Shown here in pieces: positions 62,388 to 64,000 of a DNA stretch of 64,000 bases. Where the stretch lies: the NCBI RefSeq assembly GCF_012349115.1, contig NZ_PQIG01000083.1:1-64000 (forward strand). The letters run 5' to 3'. The translations under genes and the position numbers were made by a program. This stretch comes from Rhizobium ruizarguesonis (GTDB lineage: Bacteria; Pseudomonadota; Alphaproteobacteria; Rhizobiales; Rhizobiaceae). The notes under the pieces are model-generated. The model did not search any database. It saw only the letters and a program-made list of their open reading frames with translations, and was not told the origin of the DNA. Every line of letters begins with the position of its first letter. Position 1 is the stretch's first letter.

Positions 62388-63342
62388 CGAAGGCCCCCTG
62401 TTTCTTGGCGAGCCAGAGATAGAGCGCCATGATGACGATCGGCACGACGGAAAAGGCGGCCGCCAGCGGCACGTTGCCGGCCGTTCCCTGCTGGGTATAG
62501 ACCGCCTGGCCGATGAAGAGCCGGGACGAGCCGATGATCTGCGGGATGATATAATCGCCCAATGTCAGCGAGAAGGTGAAGATCGAGCCGGCGACGATGC
62601 CGGGCAATGCCAACGGCAGCAGCACGGTGCGGAAGGTCTGGCGCGGCGTGGCGCCGAGATCCGACGAGGCCTCGATCAGGTTGCCGGGCACACGCTCGAG
62701 GGCAGCCTGTGTCGGCAGGATCATATAGGGCAGCCAGATATAGACGAAGACGATGAAGGTGCCGAGGTAGCTCACCGAGAGCGAATTGCCGCCGATAACA
62801 GGCAGGTTCAGGATGCCGTCCAGCAGCCAGGAGAGATGCAGCTTCTCGAAGGTCCAGGTGAGGATGCCTTCCTTGGCGAGGATCAGCTTCCAGGCGTAGA
62901 TCTTGACGAGATAGCTCGACCAGAGCGGCAGCATGATGCCGAGATAGAAAAGCGCCTTCCATTTGCCTTGCGCATAACGCGCTGTGTAGTAGGCGATCGG
63001 GAAGGCGATCAAGGCGGAAGCGATGGTCACCAGCGCTGCCATGACGAAAGTGCGGATGATGATGTCGAAATTCGTCGGGTTTAGAAGCTGCGCATAGGTC
63101 GCAAGGGTGAATTCGTAATTCACCAGGCCTGAGAAATCGTCGATCGAAAAGAAACTCTGCAGAAGCAGGGCGAGCAGCGAACCGATATAGATGATGCCGA
63201 GCCAGAGCAGCGGCGGCGTCAGCATCAGGAAGAGCAGCAGTTTCGGGTGCCGCCAGAAGGCATCGGACAGCCGGCCGAAGAGGCCGCCGCGCCCCGGAAG
63301 AATCGATGTCGCCTCATTGGTGGTGATGAAGATCGCCGTCAT
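62377..63342 (-). CDS. Polyamine-type ABC transporter permease (PotB/YdcU-like)
   Basis: A 321-residue permease with an N-terminal cytoplasmic tail and six membrane segments. The EAA-type loop is EASSDLGATPRQTFRTVLLPLAL. The start overlaps the ATPase stop (ATGA). It is the first channel subunit of the importer. The LSYLGTFIVFVYIWLPYMILP segment is typical of PotB. Confidence 0.88.
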   Translation of the reverse strand: MTAIFITTNEATSILPGRGGLFGRLSDAFWRHPKLLLFLMLTPPLLWLGIIYIGSLLALLLQSFFSIDDFSGLVNYEFTLATYAQLLNPTNFDIIIRTFVMAALVTIASALIAFPIAYYTARYAQGKWKALFYLGIMLPLWSSYLVKIYAWKLILAKEGILTWTFEKLHLSWLLDGILNLPVIGGNSLSVSYLGTFIVFVYIWLPYMILPTQAALERVPGNLIEASSDLGATPRQTFRTVLLPLALPGIVAGSIFTFSLTLGDYIIPQIIGSSRLFIGQAVYTQQGTAGNVPLAAAFSVVPIVIMALYLWLAKKQGAFDAL

Positions 63343-64000
63343 GCCGCGTCATCCATGTAGTGGATATCGCCGGGCTGCCAGGCAAGGCGTATGCCGGCGC
63401 CGACGACAGGCACATCTGCGCCCGCCGGCAGCATCACGTGCAGCCGCGCCCCGCGGATGCCAACGGTGAGGCGCGTGGCTGCGCCGAGGAAGCTCGCATT
63501 GTCGACCTGCGCCTCGACGCCGTCGCCTGCCAGCCGGATTGCTTCGGGACGAAGGCTTGCCCAGCGTCTTTCGCCGCCGAGCGAGGCCATCAGATCAGGC
63601 GCGATGACGTTCGACGAGCCGACGAAATCGGCGACGAAGCGGTTCTTCGGACGGCGGTAGATATCCTGCGGCGTACCCTCCTGGACGATGTTGCCGTCGT
63701 TGAAGACGGCGACGCGGTCGGCCATGGACAGCGCCTCGCCCTGATCGTGGGTGACAAAGACGAAGGTGATGCCGAGCGCGCGCTGCAGGCTCTTCAACTC
63801 CTCCTGCATCTGTTCGCGCAGTTTCAAGTCCAGGGCGCCGAGCGGCTCGTCGAGCAGCAGCACCTTCGGCTTGTTGACGAGCGCGCGGGCGAGCGCTACG
63901 CGCTGGCGCTGGCCACCGGACAGCTGACCGGGGCGGCGGGCGCCGTAACCCGGCAGCTTGACGAGATCGAGGGCATCGCCTGCCGCTTTCATCCGCTCCG
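63339..64000 (-). CDS. Polyamine-type ABC transporter ATP-binding protein, C-terminal part (partial)
   Basis: The gene enters from the right edge. Visible are the signature LSGGQRQRVALARAL, Walker B VLLLDEPLGALD, the switch histidine (FVTHDQGEALSMAD) and the TOBE domain. The Walker A part and the periplasmic binding protein gene lie beyond the window. It is the first visible gene of the ydcTUV-patD-like minus-strand operon. PotA-like placement follows from context and the C-terminal domain; about 220 residues are visible. Confidence 0.85.
   Translation of the reverse strand, partial: ERMKAAGDALDLVKLPGYGARRPGQLSGGQRQRVALARALVNKPKVLLLDEPLGALDLKLREQMQEELKSLQRALGITFVFVTHDQGEALSMADRVAVFNDGNIVQEGTPQDIYRRPKNRFVADFVGSSNVIAPDLMASLGGERRWASLRPEAIRLAGDGVEAQVDNASFLGAATRLTVGIRGARLHVMLPAGADVPVVGAGIRLAWQPGDIHYMDDAA

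Noticed and set aside
1..64000. CRISPR array, tRNA, rRNA, prophage or insertion sequence
   Set aside because: No regularly spaced direct repeats, no cloverleaf with conserved T-loop, no transposase, integrase or phage structural motif was seen.

Overview
The window is chromosomal-type DNA from a fast-growing rhizobium (Rhizobium etli/leguminosarum type, Rhizobiaceae). This is inferred from the high GC content, the density of sugar ABC transporters with their own LacI, GntR, SorC and RpiR regulators, exo- and smo-like genes, and short palindromic intergenic repeats of the rhizobial RIME kind. No rRNA, tRNA, CRISPR array, insertion sequence or phage gene was seen. About 62 protein-coding genes or remnants are called; most of the sequence is coding.

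Layout. 1-10 kb: the tail of an ABC ATPase, then a glycoside-utilisation locus. A GH2 glycosidase, a LacI regulator and a Gfo/Idh/MocA oxidoreductase are on the minus strand. They diverge from a binding protein, two permeases, an ATPase and a ThuA-like protein. 10-15.5 kb: a minus-strand SMP-30 lactonase/SDR/PhyH-dioxygenase group with a divergent LacI regulator, followed by a class III adenylate cyclase. 15.5-24 kb: an SDR remnant, DoxX, galactonate dehydratase (dgoD) and a GntR regulator, divergent from an AraFGH-type importer, an aldose epimerase and a sugar dehydrogenase. Together these read as an oxidative (De Ley-Doudoroff-like) galactose or arabinose route. 24-30 kb: OsmC, then a TetR-controlled RND efflux pair with a large perfect palindrome in front. 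30-33 kb: GH20 hexosaminidase and a ROK kinase (amino-sugar salvage). 33-44 kb: ExoD, then a polyol locus (SorC regulator, smoEFGK-like importer, mannitol dehydrogenase, HAD phosphatase, FGGY kinase, RpiR regulator).

44-50.7 kb: housekeeping and repair genes (CysZ-like, nth, an Ada-like methyltransferase, transaldolase with a divergent SorC regulator) and a DUF1345 membrane protein. 50.7-54.6 kb: an ECF sigma/zinc anti-sigma pair divergent from a Tat-exported metallo-beta-lactamase-fold protein, a secreted TPR protein and a DoxX protein. This is the most distinctive candidate for a poorly described envelope or stress module. 54.7-60 kb: a receiver-like orphan protein, a small membrane protein, an OmpR/EnvZ-type two-component pair, a DUF3313 lipoprotein, a DUF1328 membrane peptide and a TerC-like protein. 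60-64 kb: a minus-strand polyamine-type importer with an aminobutyraldehyde dehydrogenase, cut by the right edge.

A recurring theme is short palindromic repeats pressed against gene ends. At five genes the repeat supplies or touches the stop codon, at one it encodes the C-terminal tail, and at one it marks where an SDR gene has been truncated. Functions are assigned from recognisable motifs and neighbourhood only. Substrates of the transporters are inferred.
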